From assembly GCF_954871325.1 (NCBI RefSeq), contig NC_088779.1:22446846-22510845 (forward strand): a stretch of DNA of 64,000 nt, written 5' to 3'. Below are positions 22,941 through 35,433 of this stretch, piece by piece; the stretch's first letter is position 1; each line of letters begins with the position of its first letter. The notes beneath the pieces were generated by a model. That model made no database searches, was not told the origin of the DNA, and saw only the letters and a list, made by a program, of their open reading frames with translations. The translations under genes and the position numbers were made by a program. This DNA is from Gordionus sp. m RMFG-2023. Taxonomy: Eukaryota > Nematomorpha > Gordioida > Chordodea > Parachordodidae.

Positions 22941-24062
22941 TTTTTTTATCTTGACTCTTAAAATGAAGACTAATGATATGTTATGTCAACTTATATTAAA
23001 AGCATATTTTTATTATATTTCGATTGACTTTTTTAAAATGGATTTAATAATTAAGATACTTAAAAATTATTATATAATTTAACTGTGACAAAAGTGAAAA
23101 ATTATTTGTAATTAGAATAAAAAAAATTTTTTTTGAAATAATACCCCACCACATGGTAGTTTTATAATTGAAATTAATAAATTTTATAAATTAAAAGCTT
23201 CTTATATAATATTTTACTGTTGTAACGTCAAAGCCAGTAAGGGGTCGATTTTAAATGTATCCATTTTACCGCAGCATGTTATAATATAGTTAATTTATTC
23301 AGATTAATTGATAGATACTAATAATAATTTTACATTCCATTTTGCTTAACCTTGATTTAACTCGGCTATAGAACAAAAAATATTAAACAAATGGTTTTTC
23401 CATTTTTATCTTGAAAAAAGTAAAGCTTTATTATCATTCGTTACCTTATAAAAAAAAGGAATGAGTTACTCACTATTCAAAAAACGCGTTAGTGGTTATT
23501 TTAAATATACTAAATAATTTTTTATCCATAGGTAATAAAAAATAAAATTATACAAAAATAGTATATCATAAGATAAGTTCTTTTTGTAATATGTTTTTGT
23601 TTTTTTCAACAATTGATTTTTAAAATTTTCATCAGATAAACAAGAGCGCTTAGTGCTAAAAACAGTTATGGGCTAAAAACACGTACAACTGCCGCAGAGG
23701 ATGAGGGAGGAGGTTGGATATATCATATTTATTAATAAATAAAATTAATTGGGATAATTTATTAAAAATATTTTAAGAATGATCTTTATTTTCAGAAAAA
23801 TTTACTAAATCATCATCACGAGAATCTTCATTCAGATCCACATCAAATTTCATATCTTTATGAATTTAATCAGGCATGTGTGTTATTAAAAGAAATTAAA
23901 TATGATTTTTATTTGTATTTTGTCAAGATCTTTCTTAAACTGAATTTGACTCACCCCCTTATTTTTTTTTATTGGGCAAAAAATGTTTCATAAAGTGACC
24001 AAGGCAGAATAACTGAAGCAATAAGTACTGTTGACATATATTATTCATAAAATAAATTATAT
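22941..24062. other. 5' flank of receptor gene 2, AT-rich
   Basis: No gene recognised. A short minus-strand acidic open stretch near 23780-23870 is discussed under rejected items. Confidence 0.4.
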
Positions 24063-24070
24063 AGTATTAG
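24063..24070. repeat. Target-site duplication AGTATTAG (left)
   Basis: Repeated exactly at 25947-25954. Confidence 0.88.
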
Positions 24071-25946
24071 CAGGCGCGTACGCAGGAATTTGGTCTGGGG
24101 GGGGGGGGATAATAAATTTTTTTAAAAAATATTATTGTTTTTTAATAATATCAAGCATTACATTTATTAGGACTAATAACTATTCCTAATACACAATTTT
24201 AAAGTAATGTAAATTATAAATAAATTGTATGTAAAGAATCACTTAAATGACTCAAAATAGAAATTTGAATTTTTTGAGCCTTTACACAAAAAGTTTCTTA
24301 GGAATAATTGTATTTTGTTTGTTATATATTTACAATGTAAAATCCAATCTTCGTTGGGATTGAGTTAATTTTTCAATTATCTCAATCCAAACCTTTCAAT
24401 CTACTTTCACATGTTGTACTTCTTGGTATGTTTTTCAGAGACCTGCAGGCCCGGCCCCTGGGCCGGAAAGTATTTTAATTTTTTTAAATATACCCGAGCC
24501 GGGCATGAAATTTTTTAAAAAAACACCCGGGCACCTGATTTTTTTTAAAAACACCCAGGCCGGGCTGTATTTTTAAAAAAGCCTATATTTGAAATCGTTA
24601 TTATTAGCTATAAGAATCAAAAATAAATATAATTTATTTTTAAAAAATCCGGGCCGGGCCTGAAAATTTTATTTTAAAAATAGCCGAGCAGAGCCTGAAA
24701 TTTGAAAAAAAAAGCCGAGCCGGGCCTAAAAATTTTTTTAAAAAAACCCAGGCCGGGCTGTAAAAAATCTTAAAAAAAAATCCGGGCAGTGCCCTGTAAA
24801 TGGTACTTCTGCAAGCCTCTGTTATTCTTCTTCAAAAATAGAGTGTTCTCTCATTAGTTTATTAATGGGAAGAGTTTATAAACCCTTTTAATACATTGGG
24901 AATTTAATCTAAAATGTGTTTGAAACAATGCAGAGCATCCATAGCATTTTTTGGGACTATATCAACTATAGTTAATCTTATTAACAGAGTTATTCAGCTG
25001 GTAAGGCATCATAAGAAACTTTAACATAATAAAAATCTAATAAATATTTTTTTTTCTATCACCATCTGAAAAAGATTGCGAAGGCTTTTGTGGAAGTAAT
25101 ATTTGCAGATGTAAGTGCTGCATGATGAATTAAAAATTCATTTATTTGGGTTATAAATGTATCTGCATCTAAGATATACTCTTCTACTGATCCTATATTA
25201 ATGTTTTAACGATGAGCTTGTCTTACTACAAGTCGAGGGAGACAAATATTAAACACGTATAGCTCTGCTTTTGACTCAACAATAAAATATAAAATAAGAA
25301 ATTCTTCATCAACATTAGCCCTAATTTCCTTGAGTTCTGATAAAATGCTCTCCGCTATTCTCATCTTCTTAATCAAATCAATGTCATGTTTTTGAAAAGT
25401 AATACTTAAAATAGTTGTATAATTAAATAATACATTCTAATGAGAAATAAAATTTGGAATAAGCATTGAATCCAATAATTTTATTGCTTCTGAGGAAATA
25501 TTTCTTTCAGGCCATTGTGATATTTCAGTAGTAGCAAATAATTGGATCTCCTAATTCCTTAATAGCTGTTAGTGCTTGATGGAAGAGGCTCTATCTCGTT
25601 GGACAAGGTTGCAATTTCTTTTTCCCTGTTGGACCAGAAGTTTCAGAAATAATTATTATTTGACTAGAAATTTGAAAATGGTAGATAAATATTACGCCAC
25701 TAAAAATTTGAAAATAATAAGTAAATATTATGCCGGAAATCTTGAATTCGAAATTAATTGATAAAATAACTTATGAATGTGATAATAAATGTAATAAAAT
25801 ATATATTTAATATGAGATACGAATAAATATTAACAAATATAAATTAATATAAACAATAATATTTTTGAAAAATATATCCGGCATCTGCATTTTTTGGCTT
25901 GGGGGGGGATTTGTCCCTCTGCTCCCCCCCGCTGCGTACGCCAATG
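24071..25946 (-). mobile_element. Family A decayed hAT, copy 2 (1876 bp)
   Basis: CAGGCGCGTACGCAGG plus a G9-10 run on the left and GCTGCGTACGCCAATG on the right, with an exact 8-bp duplication. The minus strand keeps a readable piece of ZMYM1-like hAT transposase at about 25400-25080: DLIKKMRIAESILSELKEI, NICLPRLVVRQAHR and SVEEYILDADTFITQINEF. This corresponds to the region just before the hAT dimerisation domain. A further VPKNAMDAL piece lies near 24950. It carries the family B MITE but lacks both insertions seen in copies 1 and 3. Confidence 0.85.
24436..24821. mobile_element. GC-rich hAT-like MITE (family B) inside family A copy 2
   Basis: CAGAGACCTGCAGGCCCGG at the left and GCAAGCCTCTG at the right. 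The interior is six or more repeats of a CCGGGCCTGAAAA plus T/A-run unit. It is the longest of the three orthologous copies. Confidence 0.75.
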
Positions 25947-25954
25947 AGTATTAG

Positions 25955-26459
25955 AGAATATAAACCCATATCATATACCTTGATTGATTCAATATTAGTT
26001 AGATTAACAATCTTAATTGTAGAAAATTCGACAAAAATAAAGTATAAATGAAGAACTTTGGCATTTGGCTTAATTAAAAACCTGGCTGAAGCCATTTCTA
26101 AATTTTAAATAAGCGATAATGATTTATAATTTAAAAAAATATTTTTTCCATATTTTATAAGAACAAATTTAGTTTTTTTTTAAAAAAGGCTTATTCGAAA
26201 AGTAATCCAAAAAGAGATAACTTAGTTATTAACTATACACAATACTTTATACTAGTTTTTTAGAATAATTTTTAATCCCATTTCTCCTTATATTTTAATT
26301 TTTAATTTCTCAATTATTTTTCCTTTTTGCAATCAAATTTTTTTAAAATTAATTTTTGTATATTGAATTATATCATTAATTACGAATAAGAAACAAAAAA
26401 TTATATAAATCATTATTAATTTACATTTTTCTAAATTTAGAATATAGTTCTCCATATTT
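25955..26459. other. AT-rich stretch, possible hAT debris
   Basis: The block near 26025-26100 (GACAAAA ... AATTAAAAACCTGGCTGAAG) weakly resembles 14345-14385 and may be another scrap of the 9.1-kb hAT family. Nothing else seen. Confidence 0.35.
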
Positions 26460-27005
26460 CAAAAATGATTCTTATTGGCATACGCTTCAGTTATTCTTCT
26501 CGTTCTCTCCATTATAAAACTAATCAATTTCTCTTCATTATTAATATTTTGGATGCTGACAAAATCTTCTCATTTTGGAAAAGAAAAACACATTTTCAAT
26601 TGAATTCAAAAATGGGTTAGGTATAAACTTTTTTATATGCTTTCGCCTCGCAATCGTTCCATCAATTGTGTTGTTATAGTTAAATGGGACATTATCCAAA
26701 AATCATGTTCATATTTCATTTACAAAATTAAGTGCACAGCAAGGGCCATCAAGAATCTCAAATCTAAATATTCGAGAGTAGCAATGATAGTAAAATTTAT
26801 TGTCTTTAACTCTTGAAGCCTTTTTATTTATTTGTGCGCATCAATATAACCGTCTCTTTGATATTGAAAACCCGCTCTCGAAATGAGTATAGGTTACATC
26901 AACAAAATAATTCGTGTATTTTTTTGAGAATTTCGATATTTAATTCGATAGTTTTTCTAACTGAAGGAATGATTGGATGCCCTTTTAAAGCTAATAAATA
27001 AATCC
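26460..27005 (-). mobile_element. Tc1/mariner-type transposase relic
   Basis: Minus-strand translation shows HPIIPSVRKTIELNIEI (about 26970-26925) and later FLDNVPFNYNN with FIPNPFLNSIENVFFFSKMR (about 26705-26570). This resembles the D-N and LNPIEN blocks of the DDE_3 endonuclease (IS630-Tc1-mariner). Several stops and shifts interrupt it, and no terminal repeats were found. Old and inactive. Confidence 0.6.
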
Positions 27006-27194
27006 AGATAGTAACCTTAATAAGGCATCTTTTTTCATATTTTTATATCATATCTCCACTTTAATTATTTCACAGGATAAAGTGAATCCAAATTTACATA
27101 ATTTAATATATATTCTTCTCGTTTTTGATTTAATTTTTTATTAAGTTATAACATTTGTCTCATTTTTACATTTAATTTTTTATGCTCCGATTTA

Positions 27195-27420
27195 GTCACT
27201 CAGAATTAAAACAGAAATGTTCAGAAAAAAAGTTCAAAATAATAAACGCTCAGAAAAAATATGGAATGCTCAGAATTATTATTTGCTGCTCAGATAAAAA
27301 CTGAACTGCTAAGAAAAATTAATAGTTATTCCTATATAAAACTAAAACGCTTATAAAATAATGAATCGCTCAGAAAAATATATGAAACGCACAGAACTAT
27401 TCATTTAATTGCTAAGAAAT
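27195..27420. repeat. Array of about ten degenerate GCTCAGAA motifs
   Basis: The core GCTCAGAAAA or close variants (GTTCAGAA, GCTCAGAT, GCTAAGAA, GCACAGAA) recur mostly every 20-30 bp. The sequence between is A/T-rich and not conserved. There is no frame across it. Confidence 0.55.
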
Positions 27421-28791
27421 ATTTTTCCTTATTATTATTGATTGAAAGATATTATAAATAATTTTAAATTTTTTCAAAAAATATATTGGTCCCTTCCTAT
27501 ACTCCCAATCAAAAATTACTGGAGAAGGGCCTATTTAAAAAAAACTCTGTCAATTGGGATAATAAATATGCTCTTTTTTTGAAATATATGAATCTTTTAC
27601 CTAAATATCGATTCAGTTTTAAACATTTAAATTTATATTTAAATAAATATTAAACTACTATAAACCAATGAAAATATTCCTTTATTTTCATAAATTGTAT
27701 TAGTTTCTAGATATATAGTCCGCACATAATAGATAATTCAATTAAGATATTTTGAATTTTTTTTACTGGCTATTTTTATCATATTTTTAAATTATATTCA
27801 CTTTAATTTATATGTCAAAAATTAAATATGATATTATATCATATCTCCATCTATAAATTTTTATGGGCTGGAGAGAGGTATGTCGCAAGATCATTTATGA
27901 AATTGGAGATGGGTAGGTAGTCTTGACTTTTTCATTATTGAATAAAATTAAATAAATCTCACTTGATATCCATGTTTAAGAAAAATTATCATGCCCACTC
28001 CCTACATAACTAGATTGGAAAAGTAAGAATAATTATACCAGAGCAATCAAAAAATATTTTTTAACTGTATTTCAATTAAAATATATACCAAGATATTATG
28101 TTAAAAATTTTAAGACCCCCTTTCCCCAACTCCCCTTTATAAATTATTAGTAATGCGGAACTAATAAAACAATCGAAAGATCTTATTATTTTGAGAACCT
28201 TTCCAGATAAGATATTAGAATTTCTATCCTCCCTTCTCCTGAATCTAACTTACCCCGAAGCATTAAAGATCTTTTTATTTAATATTAGAAATACTCCCTT
28301 CTTACTTTCCTCCCCCCCCCTCTTATCCCGACTCAGTGATATAGAGGGATGGTAACGATGAATCAGATCTTTATAATAGTTTTGATTTGATATTTGTCAA
28401 GATAAAATTGACCCCCCCCCTCTTCCCATGTGATAGACCCGAGGCATAGGGTGTTAATTATTCAAAACATTTTCATATTTGTCGATATACTTTTTCAGAA
28501 AAGAAAATGTTTTAACTCCCCCCCCCCCACTTAACGATGACCTAGACCCAAGGACCTAAAGTGATTATTAATTTTAATAGCACTCAAAAATATTTTTATA
28601 AGCTTTCACTTGATACTTTTGCAATATTTCTTAGAAGATGTTTTTAACTCTCCCCTTCCCAGCCTAGATTAAGAAACTTTTACTTTTACTTTTTTCAATT
28701 TTAATTAATTCTAAGTTTCTACTTTTAACTTTTTTAGAATAATGTTAATTTATAAATTCATAATTTTGATACGATTTATATTTTAAATTTT
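27421..28791. other. AT-rich stretch with several poly-C tracts
   Basis: C-runs of 9-11 occur near 28311, 28411 and 28519, each followed by similar TAT/CCC-rich surroundings. This may be a degraded short repeat. No gene seen. Confidence 0.4.
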
Positions 28792-29030
28792 TAGTACTAT
28801 CTAATTTTTTTTAAATATACCCGGGTCGGGCTTAAAAAATATTTTTGGCAAAAAATTTTAAAACCAAATATTTAAAATCGTTATTAATAACTATTAAAAT
28901 TAAAAATAAATATAATATTTTTAAAAAAATTCGGGCATGACCGGGCCTAAAATATAAAACCCGGGTCGGACCGAAATTTATTTTTTAAATCTGGGCCAGG
29001 CAGATCAAATGGTAACTATGCAGGTCTCTG
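28792..29030. mobile_element. GC-rich hAT-like MITE (family B), left end lost
   Basis: It carries the family core (AATATACCCGGGTCGGGC, TCGGGCATGACCGGGCC) and a good right end GCAGGTCTCTG at 29020-29030. The left terminus is missing. Confidence 0.6.
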
Positions 29031-29779
29031 ATTATTAGATTTGCTTTTATAATGAATGAAAATAAAATATGGTATATTGAGATATGAGCTCCTCTAAAGG
29101 GGATTCTAATCATTTTTTTATTCTATGTTCCAATGAACAAGTTCCAGGCTTTGAGTGTTCATTTTTATTTCATTCAAATAATATTTTTTATTAGCTTTCA
29201 TTTATTACCCTTATCGAGATACTTATTAAATCAACCCCCCACCCGACCCGACCGAACTGATGTGATGGTTTCTTTTTTTTATCTTTCATTTTATATCATT
29301 GCCAAGATATTTTTTTTAAAAAAAGTTATTAACCACACCTCCCACCCAATCCCGAGGTCATGTGATTTAGTATATTTTCTGAGAAATTCAATGAAAAAAT
29401 TCTGAGGAAATCAAAATTTTTACCAGAGACCTACAAAAGAACCAATTCCCCGACCTGAATTTGTAAAAAAAATTACGGCCTGGCTTGTAATGTTATGTTA
29501 TGTTTGATTGATTAAAAATAAAAATGATAATAATTGGTCTGTAAATTAACAACAACTAAACTATTTTATTTAGCTAGTATATTAATATCAGTGTCGGTAT
29601 GACTAAATATTGCATTGCTAAAAAAAAAGGAATTAATCAAAATTTTATTAGAAAATTATTTTTAAAAATATATTTAAATCAATTTTTTAATAAATAAAAA
29701 ATAGAAATTAAATATCCAAAAATATATAATTGTATTTTTATTAATAATGGGAAAAAAAAAATATTTACTAGTTAAAATA
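29031..29779. other. AT-rich stretch with a MITE left-end scrap
   Basis: CAGAGACCTACAAAAG at about 29424 followed by CCCGACCTG and CGGCCTGGC looks like a short family B remnant. The frame at 29133-29405 shows no similarity. Confidence 0.4.
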
Positions 29780-29787
29780 CGAACTTC
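29780..29787. repeat. Target-site duplication CGAACTTC (left)
   Basis: Exact match to 38881-38888, flanking the 9.1-kb hAT. Confidence 0.92.
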
Positions 29788-30606
29788 CAGTGGCGTAGCC
29801 AGGATTTATCCATGGGGGGGGGGGGGGGTTAAAATTGTTTTGGGGGCGAAGCCCCCAAACTCCTTTTAAATATTGGCAATATTATGTGCTTTATTAGTGT
29901 CTAATCACTATAGTAACAAGCATGAATAAAAAAAATATTAGTAACAATTTTGGCTAAATTTATGATTAATAAGCGACTGAACACTGAAAACATTATTCTA
30001 AAAATTTAATCTATGTTTAGTCAATTGTAAATTAATCCATATAGTTTAGAAAGAAAAAAATTTGCTCCCCGAACCTTACATTTTTTAAGATCACTCAATA
30101 TACCTGATTGAGTGTTAAAAATAATTAACTTTTTTTAAATTTTAGATATAGATTTTATTTATTATTAAAATACTTTAGTATAAATAAAATCTCTTTATTT
30201 AACTATGCATTTATTTTAATGAGAATATACAATAAAATAAATTTCAAAATATAGAAATTTTTATGTAGATTATTATATTAAAAATTTATTGTAAATAACT
30301 ATATTTAAAAAATATATAATTCAATAAAATATAAGTAATTCTTGTACGGTATTTTAAAAAATATAATTTAACAATTATAATTAATACAAAATAATCTATA
30401 AATATTTCTTATTGCAAAAGCAATACTTTTATTAAAAATACATAAATATTATGACTAAGAATTCATTATAATTAAGTTTTGCATATAAAAATTTTATGAC
30501 TAAGAAAATATGATAATCATAGATTTGAATTTATAAAGAGAGGTCTACTTTTCTCTGAGATTTGGCTAATTCATCTAGAATCAAATTTTTATCTGGAATA
30601 ATCTCC

Positions 30607-32851
30607 TTAATAAATATTTAAAAGGGCTAATCCATTTAAACGGTTTTCACCGGTGCTATTTCTTAAATAGGTTTTTAACCTTTTAAAAGTTGAAAAAGAC
30701 CTTTCATTGGTGCAGGTACTAATCGGTAAAGTAGCTAAAATAAAAAGTAATGTTTTGATATTTGGCAGGGAATCTAAAGTGCAATTACACATGGAAAGAG
30801 GCTGCAAAGCATTTTTAGGTCTCAAAGAGTACTCTATTCTGTCGAGATTTTTATACCAAAATTCGACATCACAAAGTAACTTATCATACGATCCTGATAA
30901 ATCATCAGAATAAAACTCTGAGATTTTTTTAATATCCTCTCGCGTTTCATGTGTAATCAACAATTCAGACTCAACCGGCAGAAGAAAATAAAAACTTTTT
31001 AAAATAAAATTATGACTAATAAATCTTTCTTTTAATTGAAATAAAAATGTGTCAATAAGGGGAATAAAAATATTTATTTTATAAAAATCCTCAATCGAAG
31101 AGGCATCAATATTTAAGCGATTTGACTGTCTAGAAAATACTCTAGGTTTAAAAATTTCAATCCCAAACAAATTAGCGATCTCCTTTACTTTCTTGTAAAT
31201 ATCATGAAATTTTTCATCCACATTTTCTCTGATGCCCTATTCATAACCTCTCTTAAATCCAAATTAATTTTTTGAAGTATTTTGCTAAAATCATAAGTAT
31301 AATTAAATAAAAAATATACACATTGAATTGATATTAAAAATTGTGGCTTCGTAATCGCCTGTAAAAAATTTTCAGCATCTGAGGAATCCTTTTCTTTGCT
31401 GGATACGTAGGATTCGAGTGCTGCAAAAATAACTTCATATAATTCTATGAAGAGTCTCACTGATTGTTGTCTTTCGATAAACCTAGTTGGGCAAAATCGT
31501 TTTAGTTTTTTTTTGGATTATTTGAATCAATATCATCAAATGTTCGGATAAATAACTGTCTCTTTTTGGGTGGTGTGAAAAAGTCACAAACCGACGATAT
31601 TGTTTCTAAATTTTGAAAAATATATTAAATTATAAAAAGATATATATAATACATAATAAAATCTTATAAATTCCAATTAAATTAAAAAAATTTTACGTAA
31701 ACTGTTCCGGATGTCTCGAATTTCACATGCCTCGGATATCATCAAATTTAGGCAATGTGAGCTGCAGTGAACATATAAAGCGGTGCTATAAAGCTCTCTA
31801 ATTCTTGACTGCACTCCCTTAACATGACCACTCATTGAGGGAGCTCCATCATATCCCTGGCCTCTCATTAGATTTAAATTTAAATCTGGGATGCTAAAAT
31901 TTCTTTGGCTATCGTCTCTGATTTAGTGTCATGTAAATCAATAAATTGAACAAAGAGTTCCTTCATTTTATAATGACCTGATTCCATATCAATAAACCTT
32001 ATTGCTATGGTTAATTGCTCTATGTTACCAACATCCGATGTCTCATCCGCCAGAACACTAAAAAATGGTGATGCTTTCACTTTTGTAGAAATTTCTTTCA
32101 ATATAAACTTATTGCATATGGATATAATTTCATTTTGAATGCATGGACTAAGGTAGGTGGCATTTTTAGCCAAGCTTTCAAAAAGCTTTATATAATTATC
32201 ATTATTGTTGCATAAAAGTTTCAGCAATTCCTTAAAATTCCCTTCATTATGAGAAGATGAAAGTGTTAAGGGGCCAGCTGATACTCTATGAGATCTTAAT
32301 GCTAAGCCCTGCCTCCCTAGCCAAATGATTGCATCAATTATTATAATTATTCTGGCTCTGTTGGTTGTAACAATATCTAATTTTTTTTTATTCAATACAT
32401 TAGATATTGATATCTTTTGATTCATAGAGATGCCTTTTAAAGCATCAGATATCTCACAAGAATTAAGATGATATTTATTTTGTTGATGATAATTAAAATT
32501 TCAAGAGCATCTTTCCATCTTGTATATACTTGACTTACCAATGTTTTGAGTTTTTGTAACCCGGGTCCAGCATATCTTGGTGAAAAAATGACGCACACTT
32601 TACAAAAAGCTCCTTTTTCATTAGCTGAATAAGCAAGCCACTTATATGTTAAGCCACGATGTTTGAAATGTTAAATTTCTTTTATCCAAAGACAATGGAA
32701 ATTTATAGCATTTGTCAGGTGCCCAAATATTTTCCACAGCCAACAATTTTTCATTATCATTTTTAAACTGAAATTTTAAGTATAATGAAATATATTTTTG
32801 AGGACATTGATTTTCTATATTTTTTTTTAAATTTTTAAATATATATTTCAA
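30607..32851 (-). pseudogene. hAT transposase, ZMYM1-like (TTF zinc finger plus catalytic core)
   Basis: Read from 32851 down: a TTF-type zinc-finger region with KWLAYSANEKGAFCKVC (about 32650-32590), then LSSSHNEGNFKELLKLL, catalytic block FFSVLADETSDV (about 32070), GYDGAPSMSG (about 31850), YVHCSSHCLNL, an intron near 31675-31610 (to NLETISSVCDFF), CPTRFIERQQSVR, FSRQSNRLNIDA and the dimerisation motif ISTCTNERSFSTFKRLKTYL (about 30720-30660). Domain order matches the family. Breaks I can see are one-base shifts near 32655 and 32490, a stop near 31880 and a shift near 31205. Few breaks over about 750 codons suggest recent inactivation. Confidence 0.85.
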
Positions 32852-33194
32852 TGTAAATTGTAGAGTTCAGACCTGAGCAGCACAACAAGAAAAGAATATA
32901 GTTTATTAAAAATATATCTTAAATAAAGATTCAAGTTATCTATTACAAATTTAAAAGACAGGGTAAGACATAGAAGGAAATTATTTGTTTTTATCTAAGA
33001 TACAAGTTTTCACAATATTGCCCAACTCTGCTTGTGAATGTTGTAATATCTAAAGATTATTTGGGAATTTACAATAATCAAAATGATGAGCTTTTCATAT
33101 AAAAAAGGGTTATATAAAGCACATTGCAAAATTTTAATAACTCAAATGAAAATATAATTTACAAATAAAAAAATAGAACTCAATTATATTATAA

Positions 33195-33370
33195 AATACC
33201 ATACCATCATTTGATGATTTTCCAGCCAAATCAACTGAGAGCTCAGATTCTTTAATAATATACATAATTTTTCTAATTATAAAAAATTAAGAGAACTTAT
33301 AAATGATAATTTAGAATTATACCATTATCATTTGATGATTTTATTTTAGCTAACTCATTTGTTTTCCCTG
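33195..33370 (-). repeat. Two repeated mini-exon-like units upstream of the hAT transposase
   Basis: On the minus strand, segments ending in AAATCATCAAATGATG then GT occur at about 33205 and 33325, about 120 bp apart. They read ELSVDLAGKSSND and ELAKIKSSND before a GT donor. A third (ITKSSNDD) lies at about 35490, beyond the family A insertion. They look like duplicated short exons encoding an N-terminal Ser/Asp-rich stretch of the transposase. The exon status is inference. Confidence 0.4.
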
Positions 33371-33827
33371 AGTATGTTGGTTACAGGGGATAATAAAATT
33401 TTTTAAGAAATATTATTGTTAATTAAAAATACTAAGCATAAATTTATTAGGACTAATAACTTTTCTAATACACAATTTTAAACTAATGTGAATTAAAAAA
33501 ATTATATATATAAACCGGCATTGAAAAACTATAAAATAAATGTGAATTATAAAATATAAAGTGAATATAACCCACGATATGATTCACTTAAATGACCCAA
33601 AATTGAAATTTGAATTTTTTGAGCTTTTAAAATATAAGTATAAAAAATTTAAATGTTAGAAATATAAATTAATACATAAAAAGTTTCTTAGGAATAATTG
33701 TATTTTGTATGTTTTGAGCTAATTTTTCAATTATCTATCCTTGCTTGGCGTTAAATGCCTATGAATATTCAAAAGAACCAAATCATTCAATCTACTTTCA
33801 GATTTTGTATTTCATAGGTATGTTTTT

Positions 33828-34185
33828 CACAGACTTGCAGGCCCGGCCCCCGAGCCGGACCATATTTTAATTTTTTTAAATATACCGGGCCGGGCCTGTA
33901 ATTTTTTTAAAAAAACACCCGGGCTGGGCCTGAAAATTTTTTTAGAAAAAATATCCGGGCCGAGCTGTATATTATAAAACCAAATATTTGAAATAGCCAT
34001 TATTAGCTATAAAAATCAAAAATAAATATAATTTATTTTTAAAAAATTCGGGCCAGGCCTAAAATTTTATTTTCAAAAAAGCTGGGCCGGGCCTGCTTTT
34101 TTGATTTAAAAACAACCCGGGCCGGAAAAAATTTTTAAAAAAAATTTGGGCCGTGTCCTGCAGATGGTACCTCTGCAAGGCTCTG
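33828..34185. mobile_element. GC-rich hAT-like MITE (family B) inside family A copy 3
   Basis: Same position and ends as in copy 1 (CACAGACTTGCAGGCCCGG to GCAAGGCTCTG), with the same GC-island iterations. Confidence 0.7.
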
Positions 34186-34490
34186 TTATTCTTCTTAAAA
34201 AAGAGAATGTTCTATCATTAGTTTACTAAAGAGCTGCTAATATATATATAACCATTTTAAGACACTGGGAGTATAATCTAAAATGTGTTTAAAATATGCA
34301 AAGCATCCATAGCATTTTTTGGGACTGTATCAACCATAGTTAATCTTATAATCATAGTTATTCAGCTAATAAGGCATCATAAGATATTTTAACATCTTCA
34401 TGATAAAAATCTAACAAATATTTATATTTTTTTTCTATCACCATATGAAAAAGGTTGGTAGAGGGGACATTTGTTTTATAATACTCTTCT

Positions 34491-34771
34491 TAGAGATGTG
34501 CAAAGTTAGGCCCTTCGGGCCGGGTCGAGTCGGACCTTGGAAATTTTATTAAATATATCAAAATTTATCAATTTTATATTGAATTTTTTATGTAAAATAA
34601 AATTTTTTTAATTTAATTTATTGAAACTAATAGCTATATAACATTATTTTAAGTAATTATAAAAATTAATTTCTATATTTAAATAAATTCGGGCCTCGGG
34701 CCGGTAAATTTTTTTTAAAAAATTTTCGGGCCGGGACAGGCTTGAAAAATTAGGCCCGATGCAGATCTTCT
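34491..34771. mobile_element. Small hAT-like MITE (TAGAGATGTGCA ends)
   Basis: It begins TAGAGATGTGCAAAG and ends near TGCAGATCTTCTA, imperfect inverted repeats. Subterminal GGGCC islands are arranged as near-inverted copies. Copies 1 and 2 of family A show the uninterrupted sequence ACTCTTCTACTGATCC at the same point, so this is a clean presence/absence insertion. The exact right boundary is ambiguous by a few bases. Confidence 0.7.
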
Positions 34772-35433
34772 ACTGATCCTATATTAATGTTTTGACGATT
34801 AGCTTTCTTGCTGCAAGTCGAGGGGGACAAATATTAAACAGGTATAGCTCTGCTTTTGACTCAACAATAACATATAAAATTTCATCAACATTAGCTCTCC
34901 ATTCTCATCTTCTAAATCAAGTCAATGTCATGTTTGAAAAATATTACATAAAATAAATAATTTTCTTGCTTCTGAGGAAATATTTCTTTCAACATTATGA
35001 TATTTCAGTAATAGCATTAATAATCGGCTCTTCTAACTCCATAAAAGCTGTAACTGCTTGATGGCGGAGACTCGATCCCGTTGGACAAGCTTGCAATTTC
35101 TTTCTCCCTGTTGGACAAGGAGTTACAGAGATAATTATTATTTGACTAGAAATTTAGATAAATATTACGCCACTAAAATTTGAAAATAATAGGTAAATTA
35201 CGCCAAGGAAAACTTGAAATCGAAATGAATTGATAAAATAACTTATAGATGAATGTGATAAATAAATGTAATTAAATATATATATATATATGAGATAGGA
35301 ATAAATATTAACAAATATAAATTAATATTAACAATAATATTTTTGAAAAATATAATCCGGCATCTGCATTTTTTGGCTTTGGGGGGGAGGGGGGATTTGT
35401 CCCCCTGCCCCCCACCCGCTGCGTACGCCAATG

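Larger units (their letters stand above)
33384..35433 (-). mobile_element. Family A decayed hAT, copy 3 (inside the 9.1-kb hAT)
   Basis: Highly similar to copy 1, but the left terminus lost most of the GCGTACGCAGG block (CAG joins directly to GGGGATAATAAA). The right end GCTGCGTACGCCAATG is intact. The flanks are GTTGGTTA (33376-33383) and GTTGGTTG (35434-35441), an 8-bp duplication with one mismatch. It contains the family B MITE and a second small MITE (34491-34771). It lacks the BED hAT present in copy 1. Confidence 0.82.

Noticed and set aside
23780-23870. Minus-strand acidic peptide (DMKFDVDLNEDSRDDD) as a terminal exon
   Set aside because: Short, no pyrimidine-rich acceptor, no neighbouring exon found.
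27195-27420. CRISPR-like array
   Set aside because: Eukaryotic context, very short degenerate core, irregular spacing and no associated genes.
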